In this document: positions 33,005 to 44,710 of the stretch, one piece after another
Numbering within the stretch: the stretch's first letter is position 1
How the letters are laid out: each line of letters begins with the position of its first letter
Assembly (NCBI GenBank): GCA_027924585.1
Contig: BSBM01000179.1
Coordinates: forward strand, 15,658,501-15,722,500
Origin: Larix kaempferi
Lineage: Eukaryota; Streptophyta; Pinopsida; Pinales; Pinaceae
DNA length: 64,000 nt
Reading direction: 5' to 3'
The notes under the pieces: model-generated
What the model was told of the DNA's origin: nothing
The model's input: the letters and a program-made list of their open reading frames with translations, nothing else
Databases searched by the model: none
Made by a program: the position numbers and the translations under genes

Positions 33005-35310
33005 GTCCTCTACCTAAAATACCATTGTGTAAATATTGCCACATGAATACTCATATTGTGGAGGAATTCCCTAAGCTCATCACTAAATTGGAAGATCACA
33101 CAAGAAGACCGACCAACTTTATAAATTGCGAACCTTGATAAACTGAACTGCAACAAGATTTGTTGTTACCCAGGTAGGTGTAAAAGCAATAGCTGATTAG
33201 AGATGAACAAATGCTCTGATGATTAATAAGGAAGCACCAAATAAGACTGAATACATTCTAGTCCAACCAAATGAGATCGACTGGGGGGCCATGGATATGT
33301 TTGGTCAAATACTAACTCTTCCATCCCAAAAGAGTACAAGACCATCCCACCAATTTAGGCCAGCTTGTACAAGAGAAAAGGGTTAGGGATCAAGTACTAA
33401 TAAAGAAAAATATAATGTCTCATTATGGCTTTAGTTATTGAAGGAGATCTTGGAAGATGAGAATGCCACTCAAAATTTATGTAGTGTGCTTCACAACTTA
33501 TCTAATGTCATGGAAATCGATGGAGAAATTTGTGCCTTGCTATTAGAAAGAAACCTGCAGTTGGTGAGACAAAGACGAAGGAAGAGAACTAACCAAGAAT
33601 TATATCTAGATGCACAAGTGTACAAATATGATATTAAGAATATGATGCTAGGCTTAGGCTCCGATGTGAACATCTTGTCGAATAATTCATGGGAAGCAAT
33701 GGGTCATGGAACTCTTGTCTAATCTTCCATTCAATTGAGTATGGAAAATCAATACTGTGTTTTCCCCATTGGTCGTCTAGAGAATGTTGAACTGGACTTA
33801 GGGGGTGCCAAAACCACTACCTATTTTGAATTAATTGAGATCATGGGAAAGACAAATCCTTATCCTGTGTTTCTCAGAATTGAATTGGCCTATGACAACT
33901 ACGGCATAATTGAATTGAAAAATAGAATGATGACCTTCAAATCTAATGGCTTGAAGGTGACGCAACCCCTAGATCCGCATCAAGGTCCACGATACACAGA
34001 GCCAATCCAAGAAAATATGGAAAGGGATTTTTTGGGATGGAATTTACTCTCTAACCATAGGGAAGAGGGATGACTATGTGAATCCAACTATAGAGGGCTC
34101 ACTAAGATGGATAAGTATTCAATTGTTTGACAATGATTCTGAAGAGGACTAAGACAATTAGAAAAATAGGCATCATCAGCTCTCATCAGGGATTGGCACA
34201 TTGGTCAAATCAATTAGATGGATTGGCATAGAATTAGATAATATCCCAACATATGATGGGACTACTAGATTGGATACATTCTTGCAAGAGATGGGATCTT
34301 TAGTGGATGAAGAATATCTAGTGGATGTCTTAGACATAGTGATCCAAGGGAATCCCACGAGATGGTGGGAAATACATAAAGATGATTTAACTGATTGGGA
34401 CACAACTCAGCTAACTTTAATGATCAGGTTCAATCCATCTATACATGCTTACATGGTTAAAGACATCTACATGGTGGGAGACCAATACCTATCAGCATAT
34501 TGACAAGTGTGAGCATCAATGGGAAGCACGAGGCTTACAACCACAGTTTTGGTTTCATCAATGGGAACCACGAGGCTTACAACCACAGTTTTGGTTTCAT
34601 CAATTCTTCCACAAGCTCATTCCTATTCCAAAAGCTTGGTATCTACATGAAGAAACAAGGAGGTAGAATGAATGTTAGAAGAAGATGTGCACCAAGTTCT
34701 GTCAAGATTTTTCTTTCTTTGCAACAAGTGACATTGTAACAAAAGCATTAACAACTATTAAGGGTACATTATTTAACGACCAACTGAGGAAGGTGAGTCA
34801 CTCATATATTTTCCCTACACATCAAGAATTGGAAAAATTTCACATGGACATCCCAGAGATGAGGCAGCCTCTCTGTTGCACAAAGGTAGATCAAGACCAT
34901 AAAAAACCAAATGAACTAGAACACATTTGAACAACTGTGACAGCTCACCTTCCAAGAATCATAAGGCACTCACGAAATTAGACACACAATACCAAAAGAT
35001 ACAGGATAAATTTATACGCAACCTCTATACCTGAAGAATCAACATTGGCACTAAAACAATTTAAAGATGGCAGCTATTTGGGACTACTGGGATGACCAAA
35101 CAATATATGAGGTTGGATTTCTATTGAAAGAGTATGAAGACATGTTTCTGCAAAGTTTCATACAGATAAAAGGAATTCAGGGAGATCTATGGGAAATGAA
35201 GATTGCACTAAATCCAAATGCAAATCCTATTAACCATCAACCATATCGATTGAATCCTCAGATAAATAAAAAAGGTGAAGAAGGAGATTGACCTCATGTT
35301 GAGTGCAGTC
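33005..35310 (+). pseudogene. Element O, right half: zinc knuckle, protease, capsid-like domain, start of RT
   Basis: The reading picks up where 4260 stopped. A knuckle remnant (CKYCHMNTHIVEE near 33,025-33,065) matches the last knuckle of G. The protease is near 33,630-34,010 (LGLGSDVNILS near 33,650, where the catalytic Asp appears as Gly; PVFLRIELAYDNYG near 33,865). A capsid-like domain is at 34,240-34,435 (IPTYDGTTR; PTRWWEIHK; LMIRF). A 42-bp tandem duplication lies at 34,515-34,600. The N-terminal edge of RT is near 35,110-35,300 (EYEDMFLQSF; QPYRLNPQ). The rest of RT, RNase H and integrase are absent; the junction with the dicer-like gene is near 35,310. Confidence 0.75.
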
Positions 35311-35384
35311 TAATATTCATCAAAGGGAGTCTAGGTTATGTTAATGATGTAATTTTATTGTTGCTATGGACACAAGAATAAATT

Positions 35385-35821
35385 TGTGAGGAACAATTTG
35401 ATCCATGTCAATGGGATGTCTCTGGAATGCTTAGCAGAAAAGGAATTCCGTGTAAATGCACACTTGAAAATATGGGAAAACATGGAGAGGGAGATGAATT
35501 AGCTGTAAATGGAAAATCTTGTGATGAGGGTCACCCGAAAAATATATCTGATGCCATGGAGGCTTTAATTGGACCACACTTTGTTGGGGTGGTACAATTG
35601 TTTCTTTTGAGTTCATGAAGTGGATGAATATGGAGGTTGATTTTGAACCTGATTTAGCTAAGGATGCATGTCAACGTGCTTGTGTTAATCCTTATGTTTT
35701 AAAAGAAACAAATTTGGTCAACCCGCAATCACTGTTGGGATGTGAATTCCATAACAAGTATCTTTTAATGGAAGCTATTACACATGCATCACAACAAGAC
35801 TCAGAAGGACGTTGCTACCAG
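35385..35821 (+). pseudogene. Dicer-like (DCL3-type) pseudogene, exon with end of RNase IIIa and start of RNase IIIb
   Basis: The translation, read across two one-base frameshifts (near 35,405 and 35,588), is plainly a plant dicer: RNNL, MLSRKGIPCKC near 35,427, GKSCDEGH near 35,510, ISDAMEALIG near 35,545 (RNase III signature with the Asp and Glu kept), FMKWMNMEVDFEPD near 35,613, then the RNase IIIb start LLGCEFHNKYLLMEAITHAS near 35,733. The exon ends CTACCAG|GTAAAT at 35,821. An acceptor after ACACAAG near 35,384 would start it. Dicers cut double-stranded RNA into siRNAs; DCL3 makes 24-nt siRNAs that guide DNA methylation. The pattern of conserved blocks fits DCL3 better than DCL1, DCL2 or DCL4, but the paralogue call is from memory of the family. 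Confidence 0.8.
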
Positions 35822-36354
35822 GTAAATAAAGGATTATGTATACAAGCTCTAGCTTCTTTTTTAGAGTTATTTCTTGGGTATTATTTATCATATTGAAACA
35901 CAGATTTGTTAATAAGAAGTTGATAAATAAGTATATTTGATATTTGAGATCTGAGATTTCTGTGATGGAAATCTTCAAAACAAGTTGCGGCAGAGTCCAC
36001 AGTGTTCATTTTGCATCAATTTTTGGAATCCTCAATCAGATCCATCATCAAGACAACTTGTTTTGAATATTTAGTAGTTTTTGTTTTTTCATTGCACCCA
36101 TAAATATATATTAAAAAATTAAAAAAACAAAAATTAAACTCTTAAACTAAAGAAATTAAATTATATCGATTTGATCCTAAACTTAAGATATATCAAAAAC
36201 CAAGAACGATCAAATATTTGTATCGATGATCATGCTAAGTGACTAACATTTCTGCTTTTTATAACTAGCTTATGCAGTCTACTCAAGAAAATTGTGAAAA
36301 TATTATTGTTCGATAGTGTAATGAATATTAACATTAAAAGTTATCATTGTACAT
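35822..36354 (+). other. Intron of the dicer-like pseudogene
   Basis: AT-rich, begins GTAAAT. No feature inside. The acceptor expected just before the next exon (near 36,354) is not a clean AG, which may be another lesion. Confidence 0.6.
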
Positions 36355-36639
36355 CACTTAGAATTTCTGGGGGATTCTGTGTTGGATTTTCTTATCACAT
36401 GGCAGTTATATTCAACATACCCAGCACTTCATCCTAGAATTTTAACAGATATGCGGTTGGTAGCTGTTAACAATGAGAATTTTGCACATGCCGCTGTCAA
36501 AAATAACATTCAACAGTATCTTTGTCATGGTTCAGGTGCTCTAATGAATCAAATAAAAAATTTTGCAACGGCTATTGGGAAAATTAAGGAAGGGGAATGT
36601 CGATTTATGTCTTTTGGAGGTGTAGAAGCAGGCCCCAAG
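36355..36639 (+). pseudogene. Dicer-like (DCL3-type) pseudogene, RNase IIIb exon
   Basis: Open without stops: LEFLGDSVLDFLITWQLYS near 36,358, ILTDMRLVAVNNENFAHAAV near 36,440, then GSGALMNQIKNF and AGPKA. EFLGDSVLDF is the RNase III signature with its Glu and Asp intact. The donor reads CCCAAG|GCAAGA, a GC rather than GT donor, which can still be spliced in plants. The next coding block is at about 36,868. Confidence 0.85.
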
Positions 36640-36867
36640 GCAAGAAAATGTCATATTTATTTGTTGTGACAAGATTCTTGTGTCCTTTTTATTCCTTATT
36701 TAGGGAGGGTGTATAATGAGCCTACATTGTTAGATTGTTTCTATATTCCTTACTTCCCCTTGAAAATAATATGAAAGGCATAATATCATTTCTTGAGTAT
36801 GTTCTTGAGCATATCATAGTGATTTGTTTGGTACCTACTCTCCGATTGTTCCTTTTATTCTAACCAA

Positions 36868-37019
36868 TTATTTGGAGATATGATACAAAGAATTGCAGGT
36901 GCTATATTCCTATATATCAAATTGGATTTTGAATGCGTATGGAGCATAATGAAGCCTATTTTTTCCCCTATTGTGTGACACCTGAGATATTGGAGTCGCA
37001 GCCACAACAGGACCTGCAA
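36868..37019 (+). pseudogene. Dicer-like (DCL3-type) pseudogene, end of RNase IIIb, cut by element C
   Basis: Reads FGDMIQRIAGAIF, then FECVWSIMKPIFSPIV, one frameshift near 36,975, and PEILESQPQQDLQ up to the insertion. In RNase III proteins the metal ligand Glu lies in the GD-x-x-E motif; here the codon gives Gln (MIQR), so the RNase IIIb site would be inactive. The next codons of the gene are at 51,152, after element C, so the insertion fell inside an exon. Without the TE the junction is CTGCAA-GAACTTTGC, a seamless reading frame. Confidence 0.83.
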
Positions 37020-37316
37020 TGTTGGAAATTAATTTCAACAGCCACGTATCACTTTGGAATCCACCCGAATCATTTCGTAAGTGTCTGGGTGATATGCATT
37101 TATGAATAGATGGATCGCCATTCCTGTTGGTAGTTGGCTATGTAAATATTGATGTAACTTCTAGCTTCACTGAGAATCCAAACCCATAGATGTTTCTAGA
37201 CTCTCTAATGATCGAGAGAGTTCACAGTGTGTATAAATCTATATTTCAGTTAATGGAAGATGTAGAGAGTAGTTCTGAGTTTTTTTGGCCCACTTTCCAC
37301 CATGTCTACTCTCTCA
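37020..37316 (+). repeat. 5' LTR of element C
   Basis: 297 bp, TGTTGGAAATT to CTCTCA, with TATAAAT at 37,232-37,238. The primer site TTGGTATCAGAGC follows at 37,318-37,330. Confidence 0.92.
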
Positions 37317-37317
37317 A

Positions 37318-37330
37318 TTGGTATCAGAGC
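37318..37330 (+). promoter_or_regulatory. Initiator-Met tRNA primer binding site of element C
   Basis: TTGGTATCAGAGC, two bases after the LTR end. Confidence 0.9.
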
Positions 37331-38299
37331 TTGAATTACTTAGCAGAGAAACTTCAAATGGGATTTTGTCCCTTATTTGTATTGTTTAGTTAGAGATGTC
37401 GTCTAATTTCTGTGAGTTCCTGCAGCGACAGAAAGATGCAGCCACCATTGGAGAGAACTGTCACTGTTGAGAGTATGCTCCAGTGGATAAGCTCGGTACT
37501 CGTTTAAGAGACCCGCACCGCCAGAATTTGAATTTGATGGGTCTTAGCCCATGGTTGAAGTGTAGCTGCCCTGCTCAAAAGCAGAATCGGCCATCATAGT
37601 GTAGGGATTCCAAGAGGAGAGTTGCCCTGCTATTTTTGAACCTGGTGCATATTAATCAAGTCCTCTATGCATGGAAACTAATAGTGCATCATCGTTTTCC
37701 GTCATCACTATCTATACTCCACGTTGTATTATGTGTTGTTGCTGCATTTTGTGCTTGTAGTTGAGAAGCTGGACGTTCCCACGTCCTTTGAAGGTTGGTC
37801 GTGACTTGGGTGAAGAGGAGAATTAGTGCGCATCTTGAAACCCGGGCTGATGTAGAGTGGAGGTTGGCCGAGAAGAAATAATTTTCAAGGAAACCCCAGT
37901 AATGGTCTATAAAGATGAAGATAGTGGCTCAGAGAAAAGAGTCGTATGTGAGTTGAAGCTCTCTGTGCATGAAGAAAGAGGAATGGTGTTGCAGTGAAGC
38001 AATCAAAGTCCTTGGATCTGTTAAAGTCCTTGGTCCTCCTCAGTTCTGTTTTGTTGTTGCAAGTTTTCTCCCATGGTTTAATGGTCGAGCAGAGTAGAGT
38101 GAAGGTATAGCTCTCCCATGGTGTAATTGTAGAGATGACTATAGTTTATCACATGAGATGTTGCCAGATCTCCTCAAGTGAGTTGAGAGGCACATTTCTT
38201 GTGTGTGAAGCCACAGATGGAATTTGTGAAGGCTGAAGCGTTGAGTTGAGCAGAAGCTCAGAGAAGCTGGTAGCTGTAGCTGCGTATATTTAAGGGATC

Positions 38300-38683
38300 A
38301 TGGAAGGAAAAGAGGATGAGCTTGATGTTTATGAGGCTGAGCTGAGATTTATTGAGGAATGGATGGAAAATCCTATCTCTATTGAAACCCCTGTTGTAGC
38401 AGTTGAAGATGAGAATAATGCAACCCTAGGGGTTGCAAGTGCAACAGACCAATCTGCCAAAGTGCAGATGAATGAAGAAAATCCTGCTTTATTTAACGTT
38501 TTAACTTTGTCTATTTGTGCACGTTTTGATTGCAGTCTTAAAAATGCAAGAGCTACAGTATTGAAGCTGCCATGCAGCATTTACAAGGAGAAGAAAGTTA
38601 AAATGAAGAATCCAGCACATAATTGGTTCAAAGTTGTACACTGTTGGAGAATGAAAAAGGAAATGACCTGCTGGTGCTTTTGA
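38300..38683 (+). CDS. ORF of element C, unknown 127-residue protein
   Basis: The only substantial ORF in the internal part of C, opening with an ATG at 38,300 (MEGKEDELDVYEAELRFIEE). The N-terminal half is strongly acidic with an amphipathic, possibly helical start. The C-terminal third is basic (KEKKVKMKNPAHNWFKV) and ends Cys/Trp-rich (CWRMKKEMTCWCF). I recognise no domain. The preceding 980 bp (37,331-38,299) hold only short interrupted frames. It may be a captured host exon or a degenerate element protein. Whether it is expressed is unknown. Confidence 0.35.
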   Translation: MEGKEDELDVYEAELRFIEEWMENPISIETPVVAVEDENNATLGVASATDQSAKVQMNEENPALFNVLTLSICARFDCSLKNARATVLKLPCSIYKEKKVKMKNPAHNWFKVVHCWRMKKEMTCWCF

Positions 38684-38735
38684 TGAAGAAAGCGTTCAAA
38701 GAATTTTTTGTTGAATTTGTTGTAGCAATGTTGTA

Positions 38736-38740
38736 TGCCT
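38736..38740. repeat. Target-site duplication of element E, left copy
   Basis: TGCCT, repeated at 50,404-50,408. Confidence 0.8.
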
Positions 38741-39728
38741 TGTTGGAAATATCATAATTAATGAGCTGATAGCGTATCTGATATGCGTTGGCTCTATCAA
38801 ACTCTAGTCGATCATTTTGTCAGTCTACAATGTCAGACAGTCAGTCTGTTTGCAGCCAATCCGGCTCGCGGCAAGTTAGTATTTAAGTAGCCGCATTTGT
38901 ATTCCGCAAGATCAAATCTTCTTAGGTAGAAATTTATTTATGTGTTTAATGCAACCCTATAGCTTCCAAGTGAAGCAATCTTGAGTTGGTGATATTGAAA
39001 CTCTATAAATGAAAATCACTCACAGAGGATTAGATAGAGTGAGAGGACTGCAGAAGAGAAGAGGTGAAAGACCCGTGAAGTGTATGAAGAGCCCAAGCTC
39101 TGTGAATGTAAAAGATTGAAGTAAAATCTCATCTCTCTGTATTGCAGCAAAGTTACTCTGTTTTATAGTGGTAATATATAAGTATTTAGTTTTGTGAATT
39201 CATTCTCAAGAATGTTTCTTTATGCATGTCGCGCATCTATTTCATATTGACCTATGTAAATGTTGTTTACATTTACACGCAGTAAAAGGAATCAATATTT
39301 CTAAGTATGTCACTGTGGTGAAAGTTCTATTTTAACAAGGAGTAACTATGCAGTAAGTTTCACTTAGATGTTTCGCTTCTTATGTTTTAAGAAGAAATGT
39401 TTTAAGATAAATATTATTTAAGTTTGGGTTATGCGTAGTTAGATAGGTATACAAAGTTAACCACGCAATTAATCTTTGTAAAAGTTAAAAGAAGTTTGAG
39501 AAGTGATTTGTATGAAGTGTGCAGTTCATACAAATTCAAATTCCACAAAGTTAGAGAAGTGTGCATTTATACAAACATTCAACTACACAGTAGAAAGTGG
39601 AATCGCATAGTTAATCTCTGCATAGTTAATATGCGAGCAGTAAATAGGTGAAGGTGAATCGCGCAGTTAAATTCCACGCTGTTAATTTGAGAAATAAAGT
39701 GGAAGAAAAATTAAAGCAAAGTATTTGC
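38741..39728 (+). repeat. 5' LTR of element E, left portion
   Basis: From 38,842 onward it matches 49,423-50,310 closely. It is interrupted at 39,728 by element B; its last 96 bases are at 46,905-47,000. The uninterrupted 3' LTR (AGTATTTGCTAGGAAC near 50,299) serves as the empty site for B. Confidence 0.9.
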
Positions 39729-40303
39729 TATTAATTTTTTAGCATTAATTCACAATACTCTAGGATCTTTACTGAGAGAATAACATGTACGGTATATCAA
39801 TGCATATCAATCATCACAAGATGAAATCATAAGAGGCAATAGACACACAGAGTTTCCTTGGGGAAAACCCTAAGGTGAAAAACCCCACAACTTCCTCAGA
39901 GATAGATAGAGCAATAGCACAGCCAAAGTACAACCCAAGTACAGAGATAGACTCGTCCTAGCAGCTGATCCTCCTCCTCACATGTGCGCCACTTTTTGAG
40001 TGATGGATAAGTGAGTAAGTGAAGTAATCAAATAGAGAGATCCCGCTCTCTATTTATACTTGTTCTGAGCAGCCTAATAAACCTATGGGGCTGACTTGTC
40101 TAACTCATCCTAATAACCCCAGGTTAACTTAATCAGGGCCTACCCCACACATTGTGGTCTAATAACCCATCGACAAGTTACGACACTTGCGACACTTGTC
40201 AATACAAATGACAACACTTTCGTATAGAGGAATAAAACATCTCTATAGGAGTACAATAAAATACATAGATGAAATACATTCCGAAGTTACATATACATCA
40301 ACA
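39729..40303 (-). repeat. 3' LTR of element B
   Basis: 575 bp. On the minus strand it starts TGTTGATGTATATG; its last base pair step is TA where the other LTR has CA. The adjacent purine-rich GAAGGAG on the minus strand (near 40,304-40,312) is the polypurine tract. Confidence 0.93.
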
Positions 40304-40544
40304 CTCCTTCTTAACTAGGAAGGTATTTCTCAACACATATCTGCTAACACAAGTATTATTCTTTGGATCATCATCAGCGAATCATCATCCTCAAATCATC
40401 GACATCGTCACTGCTGCTGCTATCTCAATCAATCTCTGATGTACTCATCATAGGAAGTTCTACAAAGCCAGTCCTTTTTCATATTGGATGTAGGCCCACC
40501 ACCTGTAGGTCTTCATCATCACTGGCCATACTGTGGAATACTCA

Positions 40545-41090
40545 AGATTGATTACATGCCTCAACAAAACCTCGAAAGAGCATCCCAGGACTAATTACGA
40601 GCACACTGCTCAACCCATCGGATATCCCAGGATATTTTACACGTTGACCTTCAAAAAACCTACTCAGATCATCCCAGGATGTTACGAGCAACCTGCTCTA
40701 CATGTCTGGAACTCGATAGAGCATCCCAGGATTTTACGAGCACACCGCTCTACCTGTCCAGATTTTAAAGGATCTTTTCTATGTGAACTTTCACAAAACC
40801 TACTTAGAGCATCCCCTGATGTTACGAGAAAACCACTTTACCTGTCTAGATCTCGATAGATCATCCCAGGATGTTATGAGCACACTGCTCTACCTGTCCA
40901 GATTTTAAAGGATCTTTTCTATGCGAAATTGTAGCAAAACCTACTCAGAGCATCCCAGGATGTTACGAGCACACCACTCTACCTGTCCGGATCTCGATAG
41001 AGAAACCCAGGCTGTTACGAGCACACAGCTCTACCTACCCGGTTTTTATAGGATCTTTTCTATGCTACCTGCACAACCTGTCCACGGCCA
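40545..41090 (-). repeat. Higher-order ~140-bp tandem repeat in the 3' region of element B
   Basis: The phrase CATCCCAGGATGTTACGAGC recurs near 40,670, 40,722, 40,809, 40,863, 40,951 and 41,005. Pairs about 52-55 bp apart form units repeating every ~140 bp, each ending with a TTTTAAAGGATCTTTTCTAT block. The area is non-coding and lies between the pol stop and the LTR. Confidence 0.88.
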
Positions 41091-41329
41091 TAGAGTATCA
41101 AATTGATGCTCACCATACATCATCCTGATTTACATCATCACATGATCAACCTGATCATCATCATAGCATCGACCTGATGCATATCATCTAGAGGAACATC
41201 CTGAAGCTCGTCATCTATGATCATCCTGATCAAACAGTATATCCATCTGATGCAAACAAAGTATCTACCTTATACATATCATCATACATGATCTACCTGA
41301 TAATATAATGCATCCACCTGATATACATA

Positions 41330-41590
41330 CATAAGTACATGATCTACCTGATCATACAAGTATCCACCTGATACAAATCCATGCTCCAACTGATCATATC
41401 AAGCATCCAACATGATGCATATACAAATACATGATCACACTGATCAAAGCATCCAACATGATGCGTACATACATATACATATAAATGATCCAACTGATCA
41501 TATCCGGCATCCAACATGATTCGTACATACATATACATATAAATGATCCAACTGATCATATCCAGCATCCAACAGGATGCATATATAGAG
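41330..41590 (-). repeat. ~60-bp tandem repeat in the 3' region of element B
   Basis: Units contain CCAACTGATCATATC and GCATCCAACATGATGC, with CATACATATACATATAAATG in the last ones. The last three copies are the most alike. Between 41,090 and 41,330 shorter CATCATCCTGAT-type motifs continue the pattern. Confidence 0.85.
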
Positions 41591-41881
41591 CAGTAACTGG
41601 AGCATCATCCTAATGCTCATCATCCAGTGCTTACATCCACATCCATGGGAAGGATCCTCCTCTCACCATGCTTGGAATGGCTCCAGCAAATGTGTCCATC
41701 ACTTCTTCCTCGAAGTGTCATCGATCTGAAGGACACCAAGCCTCTCTCTGAAGTACTCAAACTTCAATCTGGCTAGTGGCTTCATCATCACATCTGCAAT
41801 CTGCTCATCTGTCGCAACATACAGGAGCTTCACTGCTCCTCTTTGCACCATATCCTTGATATAGTGATATTTGATCTCTAT

Positions 41882-44710
41882 CTATTTCAACCTGTCGTGG
41901 AACACTGGGTTCTCAGACAGCTTCACACAACTATGGTTGTCACAAAAGATACCAGTAGCTTCCAACGAGAGATCAAATAACTCAGACAGTACCTTCCGGA
42001 GCCATACTGCCTCACAACTAGCCAAACATGCTGCAACATACTCTGCTTCGGCTGTACTCAGTGCTACACAGGATTTCTTCCTGCTAAACCAAGAGATCAC
42101 ACCTGATCCCATACTGAAGTAGCACCCAGATGTGCTCTTCCTATCTGTAGCACTGCCTGCCCAATCTGAATCAATATAAACCTGCAAGTTAAACTTTTGA
42201 TTTGCATCATACTTGATCCCATAGTCAATTGTACCCTTCAGGTACCTCAGAATATGCTTTACAACATCCAGGTGAACACTCCTCGGATCCGTCAGGAACT
42301 GGCTCAATGTGTTCACCGCAAAGCAAATATCTGGTCTCGTGTTCGTCAGGTACATCAAGGACCCAATCATCTGACGATACATAGTGACATCAACTAGATC
42401 AGATGAAGCATCACATAGAAACTTCAGGTTTGATGCCATAGGTGTGGCCATGGCCTTATAGTCCATCATCCCAAACCTCTTCAGGATCGCTACTGCATAC
42501 TTCCCTTGTCCAAGGAAGATACCATCTGTACTCTGCCACACCTCCATGCCTAGAAAATAGTGCATCATCCCCAAGTCCTTCATCTCGAACTCAGCTGCAA
42601 GCTTCCTCTTGGTATTGGCAATCAAACTATCATTAGCTATTAAAAATAGATCATCCACATACAGAGGTAGTATCACTGGATTGCCTTCCTCAACCTTGTA
42701 ATAAAGATTGGAATCTGCTTTACTCTTGGTAAAGCCTAAACTGGATAGGAAATCATCCATCCTACCATACCAAGTCCTGGGAGATTGCTTCAAGCCATAC
42801 AATGCTTTCTTCAGTCTGCACACATATGACTCCCTATCATGTGTCTCAAAACCAAGTGGTTGCTCCACATACACTTCCTCCTCAACTACACCATTCAAGA
42901 AAGCTGTCTTGACATCGATCTGGTGTATCTTCCATTTCATCACTGCAGCCAGGGAAAGTACTAATCTGATGGAAGTGTACCTGGCTACAAGAGCAAAAGT
43001 TTCTTCATAATCTATTCCCTCTTTCTGAGAGAAGCCACGATCTACGAATATTGCCTTGTATTTCTCTATGCTACCATCTGCAGCATGCTTGATCTTGTAG
43101 ATCCATTTGGAAGTCACAACAGACTTCCCTTCAGGTCTTGGGACAACATCCCAAACATCATTCTTCATTATTGATTGGTATTCTTTGACCATGGCATCCT
43201 TCCATTCTTTCTTTTCCGCTGCTTCTTTATAATTGGAAGGTTCTTTGTTCATGATATCACAGAGTAAAGCAACATAGCTTGTATGAGATCTAGTTCTCTT
43301 TTTTGCTCTGTGTTCTTCTTCTGGAATGCCATATCTTTCTGCATCTTGAATGAGCTCTCTAGCCCATGCAGGTTTTCTCTTGTGAGAGTTATTCTCACGG
43401 GGTGGATCTACAGGTTCTTGCGGATCTTCAATTTCACGATCTGCATATGGAATTGCTTCAGTTATAGTAGTGTCTTGAAATCTAGTTTCCTTAGGTTCTT
43501 CATAATCTTCAATAGGTGTCTTCCTTGATTTGATGAATACTGAGTTTTCATCAAATGTCACATTCCTGCTGACATCAATCTTCTTGAACCCTGGAAAGTA
43601 TATTCTGTAATCCTTCGAGCTTTCACTATAACCCACAAAGATACCCTTCTTTCCTGAAGGATCTAGCTTGGTCCTCTTTTCCTTTGGGACATGTGTGTAT
43701 ACTGGACAACCAAATATTCTGAGATCGATGACTTCAGGGTTCTTACCAGAAAAGACCTCTTCTGGTGTCTTGTTGTCCAATATCTTGTGGGGTGTTTTGT
43801 TCTGTACATATACAGCAGTTCTAGCTGCTTCTGCCCATAGATGCATAGGTAGATCCTGGTCATGCAGCATTGCCCTTGTTGCTTCCATGATTGTTCTATT
43901 CTTTCTTTCTACAACTACATTTTGTTGTGGATTGTAAGGAGCAGTCAACTCCCTCTTAATCCTTGAATCACTGCATAACTTCTTGAAGTCACCTAAAGTG
44001 AATTCTCCACCATTGTCGGATCTGAATGTTTTGATCTTCTTATCATTTTGGTTCTCCATCAAGGTTTTGAATTCCTTGAACTTATCAAACACTTCATCTT
44101 TGTTCTTCAAGAAGTAAACCCAATTCTTCCTGGAGAAGTCATCAATGAAAGAGACATAGTAAGCATACCCACTCTGAGAATTGGATGACATCGGACCACA
44201 TACATCGGAGTGGATAATTTCCAAGATACCTTTTGCCTTGCTTTCACTACTTGGGAATGCCTTCTTTATGTTCTTTCCTTTTGCACATCCTTTGCAAACA
44301 CCTTCATGCTTGGTCTTGATTTCAGGAAGACCTTCTATAGCTTTACTTGCAATTGGTAATGCTCTGTAGTGCATATGTGCAAGTCTTCTATGCCAAAGTT
44401 CATTTGGCTCCATGGATTCATGTACCATGGCATGTTCAGGTTGTCCCTTCAATTTGTACAATCCTCCCTCTTGCTCTCCAATTACCACTGCATCATCAAT
44501 AGTTTTACCCTTTGGCCACATTAGGACTTGGCCATCTACAAATGCAACCCTCATGCCTTTTTCATCCAATGCAGAGATGGAGAGTAAGTTTTTCTTGAGT
44601 CCAGGTACAAATAACACATCTTCCATTTTCAAGGATTTTCTAGATTCTAGGTTGTAGGAGGCTTCCCCGCTTCCTTTGATAGGGTATTGATAATCATCCC
44701 CAAGTTTCAC
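41882..44710 (-). pseudogene. pol: Element B pol: integrase, reverse transcriptase, RNase H (942 codons open)
   Basis: The longest frame in the window. The integrase zinc domain (HRRLAHMHYRAL then CKGCAKGK) is followed by the catalytic core with Asp in HSDVCGPM, Asp in RSDNGGEF and Glu in VVVERKNRT. RT has DVKTAFLNG and the catalytic YVDDLFL near 42,645-42,665. RNase H has DSDWAGSATDRKSTSG and ALSTAEAEYVA, with a final FCDNHSCVKLSENPVFHDR. A TAG at 41,882 then cuts off the last residues; downstream the same frame still reads the typical copia ending. The first codon of the open frame is not the true start: protease (LIDSGGSKHMT near 44,765-44,800) lies upstream in the same frame beyond a TAA. 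No frameshift is visible inside the 942 codons. Confidence 0.92.

Noticed and set aside
35067-35291. First part of the dicer-like gene
   Set aside because: The translation (EYEDMFLQSF, QPYRLNPQ) is the start of gypsy RT belonging to element O, not dicer.
42197-44657. Several plus-strand ORFs of 60-100 codons
   Set aside because: Antisense shadows of the pol frame of element B.
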